A stretch of 64,000 nucleotides of DNA from Kryptolebias marmoratus (taxonomy: Eukaryota > Chordata > Actinopteri > Cyprinodontiformes > Rivulidae): the NCBI RefSeq assembly GCF_001649575.2, contig NC_051441.1:10760594-10824593 (forward strand), given 5' to 3'. A program made the translations under genes and the position numbers. The notes beneath the pieces were generated by a model. The model saw only the letters and a list, made by a program, of their open reading frames with translations, was not told where the DNA came from and made no database searches. Within the stretch, counting starts at the first letter, position 1. Each line of letters opens with the position of its first letter. Shown in pieces: positions 10,193 to 22,479 of the stretch.

Positions 10193-13100
10193 ATGGAGCC
10201 AAACCACATCTTCCCCGTTTTCCCCCCTAATGGGAGCAACTGGAGCCCGGGGCAGGATCCCTCCGAGTTCACTCGGGGATGCCCCCTTGGACCACTGCCT
10301 GTCATCTACTACAGTGTCCTGCTCTGTCTTGGCCTGCCGGGTAGGAAATGTGTTCCTGAACAAATGCATGGCTCATTCCATGTCAGTCTGCACACATGTG
10401 GTGTTGGAGCCTGCATTGTTGGTTTGCAAGAGTTACGCTTTGCATTTTGATTTGTCTTGCACTTGTTTTCAAGATTGTGTCTTGTTGCTCTGCGGCTCCT
10501 GAATGTCATGCACACATACTGTTGATTTGTCATTCTGACCTTGTGGCTGTCTGTCATGCATGCATCCATACTTTGTGTGTATTTGTCTCTGCTTCTGCCT
10601 GGCTGGAGTTTTACATCCATTTTTCCCCTTTGATATAAAATAAAAACAGAAATTAAATGTGCAGATCATCATTACAAAGAACATTCTCTTATACTAGTGT
10701 TGGTGTGTGCAGATGCATGAAAAGTTTTGTGAGTAATGATTCCGGTTCGACCTCTAGAACAGGTGTGTGTTACATGGCTTTTTGTTCGGTGACCTGATCC
10801 AATAATAAGACTGTTTTTAGCATTGAGTGATTAGTCCATTCAGAGTCACTGTCGGACCTGTTTACTGCCTCTGCCCCACTGCGTGATCTATGAGCACTGA
10901 CCGGGTCTCACGCAGGGAAGCAAAGCGATATGTGCATGTGTGTGTGTGTGTGGGAGAAACAGGGAGACCGAAACACAGAAAGACACAGACAGAAAACCTG
11001 GAGGTCAAACGGACGAGGAAATCTCCCGATGCATATTCAGAGATCAGGCTTCAGATGTTGAAAGCATTCTGAACAGTCAGATACACATCCCCAAGAAAAA
11101 GCTTAAAGCAGATTTATTCAGCTATCATTTGTGTCTTTTGTGTGGTCGTGCAATGACTCTTATTCTCTAAAATGACTGAATCTCCTTAAGATCTGATAGC
11201 TTTTCCCTGATAAATACTAGAAGTGAGGTGCTATCAACAATGTAAGCCGGTCTGAGTTCAAAACAAATCTGCAATGCAAAGTGAAGTGCTTTTGTGTGCC
11301 AAGACTGCAGTTGCTCTTGAGATTTGCTTGTCTTGTGAAAGCAAAAGAAGTCTTTCCTTCTGATCAAATCTCACCTAATTATTTCTCCTGGATTGCAGAA
11401 GCAATTTGCCCCGCTGTTGTTTTCTTGACTCTGCTGCTGAGCTGTCTCTACAAATGGGATCGAAGCTGTTTGTTTAATCACAGAACAAAAACAGAACCTA
11501 AGAGGCAATCTTACAGTAGTCAAGAGTTGAGCCCAGTGAGGTGATACTTTGCGGCAGCAACTTGTTCAGTCATTATGACACAGCTCGTTCCGCTCAGGCT
11601 GAATCATGAATGTTTCATGCGAGCAGCATGCGTGGAGTGTAGTAGTAGCAGCTTGACCTATAGACCCACACATATTAAAACCTCTTGACAGGTAGGGGGC
11701 TATAATTTGGATTATCAGCATCAGTTAGCAGCAACAGAGCAATCACTCATGCTTTGAAGCATTGACTCTTTGACCTGCTCGCTGCAGGCAGATCTGGGTC
11801 ACATCAAGAACTCAGAGATTTAAGAGGGGGCGGCAAGAAGGAGGTGAGAGAACGGTTTAAAGGAAGTCAAGTGGTGGCAAAAACATAACTGTGTGACCTG
11901 AGGAAGAGATGAACTGCTCTAAAATTGGATGATCAGACTGGATTGAAGAAAGAAAAGAGCACACAAGAGAAGGAGGATAAAAGAAAGAGAGATCAGGATG
12001 CTAACAGGGAGAGAAAGAGAATAACAACAGCAAAGTAGCACCTCTGAGGCCTGAGTGTGGGATTGGCAGAGACGATGGAGCTGAAACTAATTGCCACATT
12101 TTTAATTAATTGCTAACTCACGCTTGCTGTTTCCGTCTCTGCTGAAAGAGTGCAGACATGTGGAGGCAGGAGTTGCAGTCTTTGACATGTTGGGATTATA
12201 GATGTGAAAACTGCTCTTTGTTTAGTACACCATGTCCCAAAGAGCTGAGACACAAAATTGTACAGTGGGAGGCCATTTGCTGATTAGCAACTCTGTGGAT
12301 ACTAAGGTGAAGCCTGGGCCAACACGACCAATTTCATATCAGCGTCAAAAATTTCTTCACGCAATCAAATTTTTTTTACCTGCACGCTTGTTTTAAACAG
12401 AGTTAATATCCTCTTTTGCCTGGAATCCATCAACAGATGTCTGCATTTAATTTATTTACAAAATGTGTTAATGCCAGTGAAATGTCTTCTCTGCTCTGCT
12501 CAGCAGATTATGTAAATTCTCCTGCATTCAGTAATTAACAAGTTTGTCCTGTTAGCCATGAGGCTGCCAGAGAAGGCCCATTTTGCACTGAATTCGCACA
12601 ATGAGAGTTTACTCAATTACGGGTGAACTAATTAAATATATTGTGCACAGAATTAGTAATATAATTATGAGGAAATAAAAACTGTTTTCAGCAGTTTCAT
12701 TATGCCTCAATATAATCATATTGAGTAACAAATGAATGATCTGAAGGGTAGGTAGAAGATGGAGGGGATAAATGAGAGCGTCACTAGCTAGATCAAGAGA
12801 CCAATTGAGGTTTCATTTGTTGATGCTTTGGCTCCTTGACCCCCTTTTTTCTTTTAATGAAAAATGAAATGAACAAATGAGAGAATGGTTAGACATACTA
12901 ATATATAAATGACAGAAGATAATCATTAAAATTCATTCTTTGTTTCTGAACCAGAGTTCACCTATTTTCTTAATTATGTATTTCACTGTCATTGACTTCA
13001 CTTTAAATAGGTTTTCTACACTTCAGCTCAACAATTGCACACCTTCAAAACAAGGCTGTTGACACAGAAACATTAAGATAAACCGGTCTCTTATCAGCAT

Positions 13101-16100
13101 GAATAATATCTACCAAACATTGGTCTTCAAGGATGATATGCATTATGTATATGAAGTTGTAAAATAGTCAGCTACTCAAAGCAAAAGTTCACATTGTAAA
13201 CCTCTTGTACCTCTTGTAAAGATTGCTGACGTCCTTAAACAACTTAAATCTAAAAAGTTTCATAGACGTTCATGCAGCTGTTATTTTATAAGTCTTTAGA
13301 CTATTGCTAATTTTACATTACACAGTTTTACCTAGCAGAAATAATATGATATTCCCACAGGAAGTGCCCCCATGGGCACTTCCTGTGAGAAGTTTTCAAA
13401 CAGGCGGTCAGACGGGGCTGCTGAAATTCTTGGGGTGGCCACCAAAACTTACAGCCACAACAGAATTTTAGGAGTTTTATCATATTGTTGATAGATATTT
13501 AAGAGCAGCACATCTCATCTCATTAAACATTGTCCTCTTCTCTCTTAAATTTATGTTTATAAAAAATATCTAATTTCCTGAGACCCAGCTTCTTGATGTG
13601 AGGTTATTGACTTTCTGGATAATATTTTATTCTTTTCAACTTAGACCTGTTGCCATTTATCAGGGAGGCTAGCTATTATTTTATTTTTTAATGAAAAAAA
13701 ATATAGATTTTTTAAACTACCAATTGTTGAAAAACAATAGTTGTTTTTTATGTTTATGATTATCCCAAATAGCTTCGATAAATTAAAAATGCACACCATT
13801 TATATCAGTGGCCACTGGCCCCCTCTTGGTGGCGCCCCTGAGTGCTCCAGGCTGCATCAGAAAAGCTACAGAGAGCTTTTTCTATCGCTGCTTGCAAATA
13901 GTCTTAGAATTCTATGTAAATAAACATGTAATGTGAAACTGCCAGCAATGCAAAGGTTTATAACAGTGGTGTCCAGTCCTGGTCCTGAAGAGCCACTATC
14001 CTGCATGTTTTAGATGTTTGCCTGCTCTTAAGCAGGTCTTCAAGTTCTGCAGAAGCCTTTTCATCACTCAGTCATTTAAATCAGGTGAGTCAAAGCAGAT
14101 AAACACCTAAAGCATGCAGGATAGTGGTTCTTCTGGACCAGGACTGGACACATCTGGTTTATATGATAGTATTTGGATGAAGCACTGTGAAATTTCTGAG
14201 ACTGGAGTTGATTTAGGTCAACAACAATTCACTTTGGTTTTGACTCAGCTCGATCCAGCCATTAGCTCATCTATCCATCAGGATTAAACTTTAAATTTCC
14301 AAACTGAGGAGCCCCATTTGAAACAATCTGAACTGTCAATTTGTTGTGTGATGGCGTCACACCAGATGCCATTATAGAACACGGTGTCGTCTCATACCTC
14401 TATTATCTTACTTTAGATATCTTCTTCTCAGTCTGTGTCTTATGCCCAACTCAGTCACAGCAGTGCCATCTAACGACAACAAGTACTAACAGCAACACAA
14501 CAGACTATAAATGCACTGTGTAAACTTAAGAACGCAACATAATTTAAGTTGGGTTTTTTTTGTCACATTTTTATCTCCTCACATAGATCTATGTCATATC
14601 TAATTTCATTCTCTTTGCAGCCAGAAATATTCTCAATCTCCAGAAGAACTTAAAATAAACCACTCAACAAGCAAAAACATCACACTATCTACCTGTTCCT
14701 TCATGACTGTTGCAGTTTGGGCTAAAAATTCTGACTGGTGTTCGTTTAGGTTGGAGAAGATCTCCTCCTACGTCCACTTGTCCACCCATTCAAGGGGAAA
14801 AGGTCAGAAAGACTCCTTTCTAACAATCGCTTCTTCTTCCGCATCGCAGTGTAGGCCAAATGTCAGCTGCTACCTAATGAAGAGATGGGCTCCATCGATT
14901 TTCAGTTTGAACTATCGATTTGTCAATCTGCGCCAGCGACGCAGCATCTTTGGAGGGATGGCGTCTTGTTAACAGATATTATCACTCTAAAAGTTGACTG
15001 TGAGATTAGTTAGGGCACACTGGGTGAAATGGAAAGCAGAAACAGAATGCTTCACTCACTGTGTGTTTATGTGATAGTTCAGATCCTTTGGAGTGGGGAT
15101 CTGTAGAAAGGTTATGAACAGTTAATATCTTACCTGTTGCAGACAGCTCTTTGAACAGCCTCAATTTGTAGAAATAGAGTTTAATTCTGACTGGATTGAG
15201 AAGTTCCTAACATCAAAGAAGATTTATGTTGTCTTAAAACAACGTCAGTCTCAAAAGGTTCATAGGGCTTCATGCCAGTTTTTTTTTAATAAACCTTTAC
15301 ACTTTTGTCAATACATGGTTATTTCAGCAGAAGTATTATGATAACTTTATTGGAGATGCCCCAAGCTGCACTAAAAGTGCTTCAGCTAGCTGATAATGGC
15401 AGTATTAGCACTTGCAGACAATCAATGAATTATGTGTAAATAACAGTATTGTAAAATTGGCAGTGATTGAAAGGTTTATTAAGCAGCGTCTGCATAAACA
15501 CTTTGGTCTTGGTCCCACTCGAACTAGCTGTAAGCTCATCAGTCCAGTCAGAATTAAACTATTTTTCTCCAGAAAAAGAAGAAGATATCTATATTTCTGG
15601 GTTTCTTGTTGTCAGAGACTACTGTTTTCCTTCCTGATTTCATGTGGTAATCTTTAGCTCCTGTGTTTGTTTATTTTCTTAGTTTATTTGATTATTATTC
15701 TGCTTGATTATTATTCCTATCAGCACTACAACATATTATTTAGTCATTATTTTTCTCAGTCATTGATGATTTAATCTTGTCTTTGTGCAGTTTAGTTTGA
15801 GTCCTGTCCTTGTCCCACAGCCCTTTGTTTGCTGACTGCCTCTCACTTGTTTATTTGCCATCAGTTCCCTCAGTATCAATCCTGCCTTGTTTTCTTTCCT
15901 GTCTGCCAGGTGATTGTTATCCAAAATCTGTGTTCCTGTCTGGTTTGCAATTTTTGGATTTTGTACATACAGGCCTTTGTGTTACTTCTAAGTCTTTATC
16001 AAAGCCATTTTTGTTACTTTACCTGCCAGACTACTGCTGCTGTCCGCATTTGGATCTTTATTTCACAACGAACTGTGACACCGTGGTTTGTTTGGAAAAT

Positions 16101-19100
16101 GAATAGCTGTTGAGGAGAGCTGCATTTACGTCAGTATCATTATCGGCACAGAGCGGCTTCTTCTCCTAATATGCCCATTAAACCTAAATATCCTGTTTTA
16201 ACATATATCTCTCGTCCTGTTCTTGCTCTCTTTCCCATCTTCTCCTCCAGGACCCCATTAACATCCAGCTCACATATCAAATTTATCCACCAAATAAAAT
16301 GTGCTTTCCTCATATCGTTCCATTTGCATCTCGCACTCAGTGAAAATGAATGTTGATAAATCACATTCTGAACGTGGATTTTGGGGCTGGCTTTTGCTCT
16401 GACAAATTAAAATATCGCCCTGCTTTATATGTAGTCTTACACTTAAGAGAAGACAAAAGGGGAAATGGATGTCATCAGGAACAAAGTGCCAGTGACCTTT
16501 GAAGAAAGCTTTCATATTCTCCCCCTCTCTGTCTGCCGTCCTCCTGCTTCATTCTGCACCTCTCTGACTGTCTTGTTCAGACTCTCTCTTCTAATCCTTT
16601 CCTTCATTCTCCCTGGATCACCCTTTCTTTTTAACTTTGTGACCTTCATCAGACCACTTTTCTTTACCTTCTGCTTCCTTACCCCCCTTCTTTTAGCTTA
16701 AGATAAGCTGTCAAAGCCGGAACCTCCAACTTGCTCTAGATAATGACATTTCTTGCTTTTATTCCAAAATAATAAATGAATTGTTTATTTATTAAAGACC
16801 TAACACTCTTTAAAGAAATGCATATTGCCCTCCACCTTTCATTTCAGAGTTTGACACTAAGATCCTTTCATGATAAGAAGGGACAGAGTTATAGCTGTTT
16901 TGATCAGACCCTAGAAATTATGTTATGCACAATCTTAGGCAAATTTGTGAGATCTCACAAGATTCAAAGCACTCAGAGTTTATTTTGTGGATGACTCTCA
17001 GCTACTGCCACACCAAATGTTGATTAGTATCTGTAAAATATACTGAAGTATAGCCATTTATGTGTTTGCTATGTTTGATTAGCTGTAGTAGCCTTCTTAA
17101 ATGGGAGTGACTTCAAAATTTAATCAGTAATGAACTTTTTGAGAGTTTTATTTAAATCTATTCAGAGGTTCATGAGACATTTTGCCAAAGCTACAGGCAA
17201 ATGGACTCGCATACGGGCAAAAACACTGTCACCTCTTACCTTTTGTGTGATTTTTTAGGGGGGGACTCATGAGAAAGTTTGATTCTGCAAGCAAGCACCA
17301 GTCTCTCAGTTTTGTGGGCTCAAATTGTCCACATTGGTTTGTCGACAGCCCGCCTGAACACGTGCCTTTAATGGCGGGATGAGTCAACCTTGTTACACAC
17401 CTCAGGGAGCACGCCGTGCCTTCTCTTCTCTGGCTAAACAACATCAATGGCCTCAGCCCTTCTTATATTAGAGGAGCAGCAGGAGGAGTGGAGACACAAA
17501 AAAGCTTCCACCCACACAAAGGGTCACCACAGCTCACACACACAATCACCAGCAAACCTAGACAAAAAAATCTGTTTTCAGTCAATTCCTTCTCAAATGA
17601 AGACACTTAGTTTTATTCTTTTACAAAAAAGCAAAAGGAGGACTCCCCTTTGTGTGTGTCTGATTTAATTGTAACCCGGCTTTTCCCACTGAGTTGAGAC
17701 TTGCGTGCGCCAAGCAGGTCTACCACACGCTAGAGACAAAATGAAAAAAGGTGGATTTGATTGAAATGGATGGGCAACCCATTGGAGGGCAGCTACAACT
17801 AAATGGGAATGTCAAGCTCACTGCAGATCCCCTTTGTTCATCTATTGAGGGTTCTGCTCCAGCACAAACAGAATAAAACCCATCCAGTGACAGTAAACAA
17901 CTTACATTTTCTATTTTATGCCACGTCCCTGTTTTCTCAGCAGAGAGACAGTTGATGGCGAGATGCACAACAGAGAAAGTGGATTTGTAATGTAATGTAA
18001 TTAGCAACAGACTCTCCCCCTTTTGAAACAGCCACTGATAAGACCTCTGATGTTGGACTAACCAGGTGAGAGGCTACAGCTTGTCTCTGTGCTGCTTTGT
18101 GGGAAATGACACGTACTGAGAGTCATTTGATCAGGGAACTAAATACTGCAATGAGTAACTACAAACAAAGTTGGTAAAACTACTGTAATTAAAATCAGGT
18201 GGATTTAGCAGACTTCATTTCACAGCGAGCCCTTATAATCCATCCTACTTATTGTATAAAAGTCAATGTAAATTAAAACAATTCAAATTGCACTTCAACG
18301 AACTCTAATTCCCATAATGTAAAAATGTTATTTCCTAGATTTGGGTATGTGTTAACCCACAGTCAATCAGCAGCACTACTTGTTCACAAGTACTGGTTTG
18401 CTGAGATTTCTAAACAACTACGATATCTCATTTATGAATATTGGTACATCGGACACTAATGAATTGGTGCATCTCTAATGATCTGCTTGGGTGTACACAT
18501 TCAGAATCAAACATTTATAAATGTGTGTATGTGTTCTTTGTCTCTTGCACGCACGTCTTTATTCATTATCCGGAGCCTGCTATGTAATTTGCAATCTCTT
18601 GATAGCGGCTGGGGCTGTGAAGTGTGATGTCCCAGACTCCAAGCTGCCATATTTAATCCAATCCTGGATCTATTATTGCAGAGAGGGACACGATCACACA
18701 TGCCGCATGTCCAGTGACGGCTACTAACCACATTAATGTCTCCAAAGTTGCATTGCAATGTCAGAAACCTTCTTGTTTGCTGTAACAGACTGGACGTGGC
18801 TTGATGCTGTGCCAGAAAGTCGTATTAAAACAATCTGGTTTGCCAAAGGAAAGCACAGAGACAGTGTGTATTTTACTCTGAGCTGGACTTTAAAAAAAGC
18901 CTTTAAGTTAAACAACCCTGATCACATGCAGTATTTATACACTAATGTGTTCTTTCTTTTACAAAAAAAAGTCCAAATACACCACAAAATATGTTTTAGA
19001 CAGCCTTGACAAATGTGTGGGCTCAGTTATTGTATTTTGAGCTCATAAATGAATAATGAATAATAAATCATTCTGGACTTTGAAGTTGTAAATCAACATT

Positions 19101-21367
19101 TGTGACCCTGTAAAACAAATCTACCTGAGAAATTCAAATTAAAGTGTTGAAAATACTTTGAATCCTGAGTAAAACTAACAAAACCACATGTTAGTTTTGA
19201 ATGAATGTTTAGTTTACAGTCTGTAGACTAACTATCTATATCTATAGGGTTTTTTCTTAATATATTTATATACATATTGCATCAAATTATCTTCAATCAC
19301 AGCAAACTAAAACAGACTTCCCAGCACTTTGGGACAAATGGGTTTTATTAGAAAATCATATTTTAGAGCTGTAGAAATTCTTTACGTTTGCATCCGTCAA
19401 CCACTTTATTATGAGAAAAACATCTATCTTCTTTACATCCTTTAGTTGCTTACAGTGTGAAAGTACTTCAACCTAAAACTTAACAGAAATTGTGAGAGTT
19501 ATTCTGGATTAATAGACAGTTTTATGGTTTCATATGAGAGACAGAAAACTGTTTTTCTCCTTGCAGATCCATAGAGTTCATGTCATTTAACTGAATAAAT
19601 AATATTCAGATCCTTGTAGCCACTTTTTTTCCTTCTTTTAAGCAAAAAAAAAAAATAGATGTGCTCTATGGGTGTTTACTGTATTTGTTTTGTACAAGAA
19701 AGTTGGAGTGAATAGATACTTGTCAGCATTAATGACAAGCATCATGATGCATAATGGGGTGAAGGCTGACAGGGAGAGATGGGCTGTCCTTGCACTTTGT
19801 TCCAGGAGCTAGATAGCTGGCGGCAGGGTGACAGACAGTACAGCCAAGGCAGTGATGCTGCACGTTGCCCTCATGTTTTTGTTGTGACTTTACTGTTGAT
19901 TAGAGATAACAATTTGGCCAAAGGGAGAGAGGCAGGTGCTGCTGGAATTACACAGCAGGTGTCAACGAGGAGAAAAGAGAAGAAAGCAATAAGCAGTGAA
20001 AGGATTATTGTCAAGGGAACAATGACGGAACTGATTTTTATTTCCTTTTGTGTGTACAGTGTTCACCTTCCATGCCCTTAAACTGTTGATCGCACAGAAA
20101 AAGAAAAAAAAAGTAACATCTTTTGACATGTAATTTTTGTGCATGTTTCTTGTTTGGAGCTTGCTCTACATCTCTTTTTTTGCTGTGTCGTTGTTGCTGT
20201 GAACTGCTTTTATGTTACCGTCTGGTTTATTGCTTGCTGGTTCAATCACCAGAGTCCACTAACACTCAATCTCTCTGTTTCCCTCCCTGCCCTAACCATT
20301 TCTTTTCCACTTTCATTTTTCGCATTTTCTATGGCTGTCTACTTCTCAATCTTTTTCCTACATCCTTCCCTCTTGCAGCTAACATCCTAACAGTGGTTAT
20401 CCTGTCCCAGCTGGTGCTGCGTCGTCAGAAGTCCTCCTACAACTATCTCCTGGCTCTGGCCGCTGCAGACATTCTAGTTCTGCTCCTCATTGTTTTTGTT
20501 GACTTCATATTGGAGGATTTTATTTTGGCGTCATCGCTGCCACCATCATTAAACAGCACTGTGCAGGTTCTGGAGTTCTCCTCCATCCACACCTCCATCT
20601 GGATAACGGTGCCTCTCACCATTGACCGCTACATCGCCGTTTGCCACCCTCTTCGCTACCACACAGTCTCCTACCCAGCCCGGACACGCAAGGTGATATT
20701 TGCCGTATATATTGGGTGCTTGCTCTCTGCAGCACCTTATTACTGGTGGCCTGAGCTCTGGCATAGCCTTCCTGGTGTTGGCAATGCTGACGAAGGAGGA
20801 GGAGGAGAAAGCAACAGAAGAACTGTGGCCCAACATGTCCTTGTGTGGGTGCACTGTGCCACAGTCTACTTCCTGCCCTGCACAGTTTTCTTTTCCCTCA
20901 ACACGGTCATTGTGCGAAAACTTCGCAAGCGTCGTAACTGCTTCAGACTGCGTGGATATTCGACTGGAAAAACCACAGCCATTCTCCTCGCCATCACCTC
21001 GGTTTTTGCCGTTTTATGGGCACCACGCACCCTCATGATTCTCTACCACTTCTACTCCCCTCCTCCAGCTTCACAAAGTGCTGTCCGTCTGCTCCACATG
21101 CTCACTGACATATCAAACATGCTTGCATTGCTCAACACCGGTGTCAATTTTTTTCTTTACTGCTTCATCAGCAAGCGTTTCCGTGCCATGGCGGCCAACG
21201 TGCTGCGAGCCCTGGTCCACTGCCGGAAGCAGTCGCCACCATTTTACGCCAGCCACAATTTCTCCATCACAAGCAGTCCCTGGATTTCACCAGCCAACTC
21301 CCACTGCATCAAGATGTTTGTGTACCAGTACGACAAAAACGGGAAGCCCATCTGTATCTCTTCCTGA
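10193..21367 (+). CDS. gpr139: G-protein coupled receptor 139 (two coding exons)
   Basis: Orphan class A receptor of the plasma membrane; mammalian GPR139 is neuronal and responds to aromatic amino acids. Coding exons are 10193-10340 and 20379-21367 (donor G|GTAGGAA, acceptor TTGCAG|CT), 378 residues against 353 in human. Exon 1 gives the N-terminus with sequons N13-G-S and N16-W-S and the first half of TM1 ([11 protein letters not shown]). Exon 2 continues [12 protein letters not shown] and holds the rest of the seven TMs. Diagnostic features are [18 protein letters not shown] at 132-134, [31 protein letters not shown], the [11 protein letters not shown] helix 7 motif, and the C-terminus [18 protein letters not shown]...YQYDKNGKP, which is specific to GPR139. 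The second extracellular loop carries about 14 extra residues rich in Gly and Glu. The upstream in-frame methionine at 20123 is intronic. A GPR142 identity is unlikely given the tail. Confidence 0.95.
12400..12750. promoter_or_regulatory. Candidate conserved non-coding element in gpr139 intron
   Basis: The stretch is unique-looking, free of the repeat families, and dense in TAATTA/ATTA-type cores (TTTAATTTATTTAC, AGTAATTAAC, CTAATTAAAT, TAATATAATTATG). It also has a TTTGCACTGAATTCGCACAA block. Large first introns of neuronal receptor genes often hold such enhancers. This rests on base composition only; no alignment was possible. Confidence 0.2.
13356..13387. repeat. Perfect 14-bp inverted repeat (hairpin)
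   Basis: The arms are CACAGGAAGTGCCC (13356-13369) and its exact complement GGGCACTTCCTGTG (13374-13387), separated by CCAT. The left arm is ordinary family B sequence. The right arm is a new inverted copy at the edge of an insertion. Confidence 0.9.
13964..14156. mobile_element. hAT-type MITE (193 bp)
   Basis: The termini are inverted: CAGTGGTGTCCAGTCCTGG on the left against ...CCAGGACTGGACACATCTG on the right. Within them, subterminal blocks GCCACTATCCTGCATG and CATGCAGGATAGTGG also pair. Flanking 8-bp duplications are GTTTATAA and GTTTATAT (7 of 8 identical), as hAT transposases make. There is no coding capacity. A second family member is at about 56170-56375. Confidence 0.85.
15095..15580. 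repeat. Dispersed repeat family B, copy with both terminal arms
   Basis: The left arm (15095-15215, ATCTGTAGAAAGGTTATGAA through TTTAATTCTGACTGGATTGA) is the inverse of the right-arm sequence found at 27.9 kb. The body then runs in the forward orientation (CTTAAAACAACGTCAGTCTC, GTTATTTCAGCAGAAGTATTATGAT, CTTTGGTCTTGGTCCCACTC). It reaches the start of the right arm at CTCATCAGTCCAGTCAGAAT, where it is truncated. Confidence 0.7.
16800..17245 (+). repeat. Dispersed repeat family A, copy 3
   Basis: Core blocks are GATGACTCTCAGCTACTGCC, ACACCAAATG, ATAGCCATTTATGTGTTTGC and TTCATGAGACATTTTGCCAAAG. The 5' part, GAAATGCATATTGCCCTCCACC, also matches copies at 7.3 and 41.9 kb. Confidence 0.7.
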
Positions 21368-21623
21368 GTCCACCAGCAGCCCTGGCCCTCAGTCTTTTGG
21401 GAGCGTATTAAGGCTTTGTCTCTGTGGCAACTAGCTTTGCTCGTATGGGACTCGTTAAGGTTTGAAAAATGTCAACACGCCCAGAGAGCACAAGTGACAG
21501 TTTATCCAGTTGTCAGTGATAATAAAGTAGTTGGCTTGCGAGGCACAACATCAGGTGCATGGCAGAAAATGACAAAGTCTTTTGTGCTCAACAACTGTAT
21601 TCATAAAGCAGCCAACAGCATCA

Positions 21624-21629
21624 AATAAA
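21624..21629 (+). terminator. gpr139: Candidate poly(A) signal of gpr139
   Basis: An AATAAA hexamer lies 257 bp after the gpr139 stop codon, in CATCAAATAAAGGC. An earlier AATAAAG near 21520 is an alternative. No transcript data are available to choose. Confidence 0.45.
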
Positions 21630-22479
21630 GGCTGATATTTTTTTTCCTTCATGCAAAAAAAGACATTTGCTGTGGGTGACAGATGATAGAATATTACCAC
21701 CATCGACCGGTGATTATGAGCCACCATTTGTATCATATAAACCAACAAACAACAAGCTGACCTTGGTGAAGCATCAAATATGGTTCAGCCATGGATACTC
21801 CCTGTTATACCCTGCTCCTAATTTGAACAGCTTTGTCTGGCTGTTGGGAGATATTTCCAGAAAACAGAGTTCCAGCCAGACAACAGCACATCTCACCTTT
21901 AAAGGAGAGACTCACGCAGACTCACGGATGATGTATCTATTGCCTACAGTTGTGACAGTCTCTCAAGTCTTTAATAAGCAGAGGCATCTCAAAGGCATGT
22001 TCCAGGTGACTCTCATAAAATTAAGAACTCTGTGACTTTCCTCGTGTGTGCCAAGCTCATTTTAGTAGCATATGTTGCATACAAGTCAATGCTCAGAATG
22101 AAAAACCAAGCAAACACACCTCCAATCTCTCAGACTGTAGTGGGACGAGTTGATCTCTGGTTATTGTTGGTGAAATATTTATTCATAGTAAACTTGACTG
22201 TTATTGTAGCTCTGCAAAAATCCAAGACAAAAAAAACCAACCTGGACTTGGTGTAGCACCGAGGTGTCATTAATCTAGTAATCCCATTTCCATTGTTAGA
22301 ATGAGGAAATGTCTGCTACTAGGAGATAGTCCTCTGTTAACTATTAATGGTCCTTGGTGACTTACTGTTAGGCATTATTTAGCTAAATATAATGAATGTA
22401 ACTGAAAATGTTTTTAACCCTTTAGCTTTCTGAAAGATTAAGAAACAGAGAGAGACAGAGAGGACAACAATAAAAGTAC

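Larger units (their letters stand above)
13185..14335 (+). repeat. Family B repeat broken up by nested insertions
   Basis: Family B blocks occur in order. TTAAACAACTTAAATCTAAA with TTCATAGACGTTCATGCAG starts near 13230, and GATATTCCCACAGGAAGTGCCCC is near 13348. CTGAGTGCTCCAGGCTGCATC resumes near 13838, and TTTGGTTTTGACTCAGCTCG with ATTAGCTCATC is at 14233-14280. About 470 bp of unrelated sequence separates the second and third blocks. A 193-bp hAT-type MITE separates the third and fourth. At least two insertion events therefore post-date family B here. Confidence 0.6.
10341..20378 (+). other. gpr139: gpr139 intron 1 (10 kb)
   Basis: The intron starts GTAGGAAATG and ends TCCCTCTTGCAG. It contains a GT repeat near 10935-10952, a cluster of nested repeats at 13.2-14.3 kb, a family B copy at 15.1 kb and a family A copy at 16.8 kb. 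A homeodomain-site-like AT-rich block lies at 12.4-12.75 kb. I found no additional exon; the open frames inside (15810-16113, 19779-20081 and others) have no domain and no splice context. Confidence 0.85.

Noticed and set aside
10149..10502. 117-codon frame overlapping gpr139 exon 1
   Set aside because: It overlaps the real exon in another frame and runs into the intron.
20123..20378. In-frame extension upstream of gpr139 exon 2
   Set aside because: It is the intron 1 tail: a pyrimidine-rich stretch ends in TTGCAG right before ANILTVV, and exon 1 supplies the true N-terminus.
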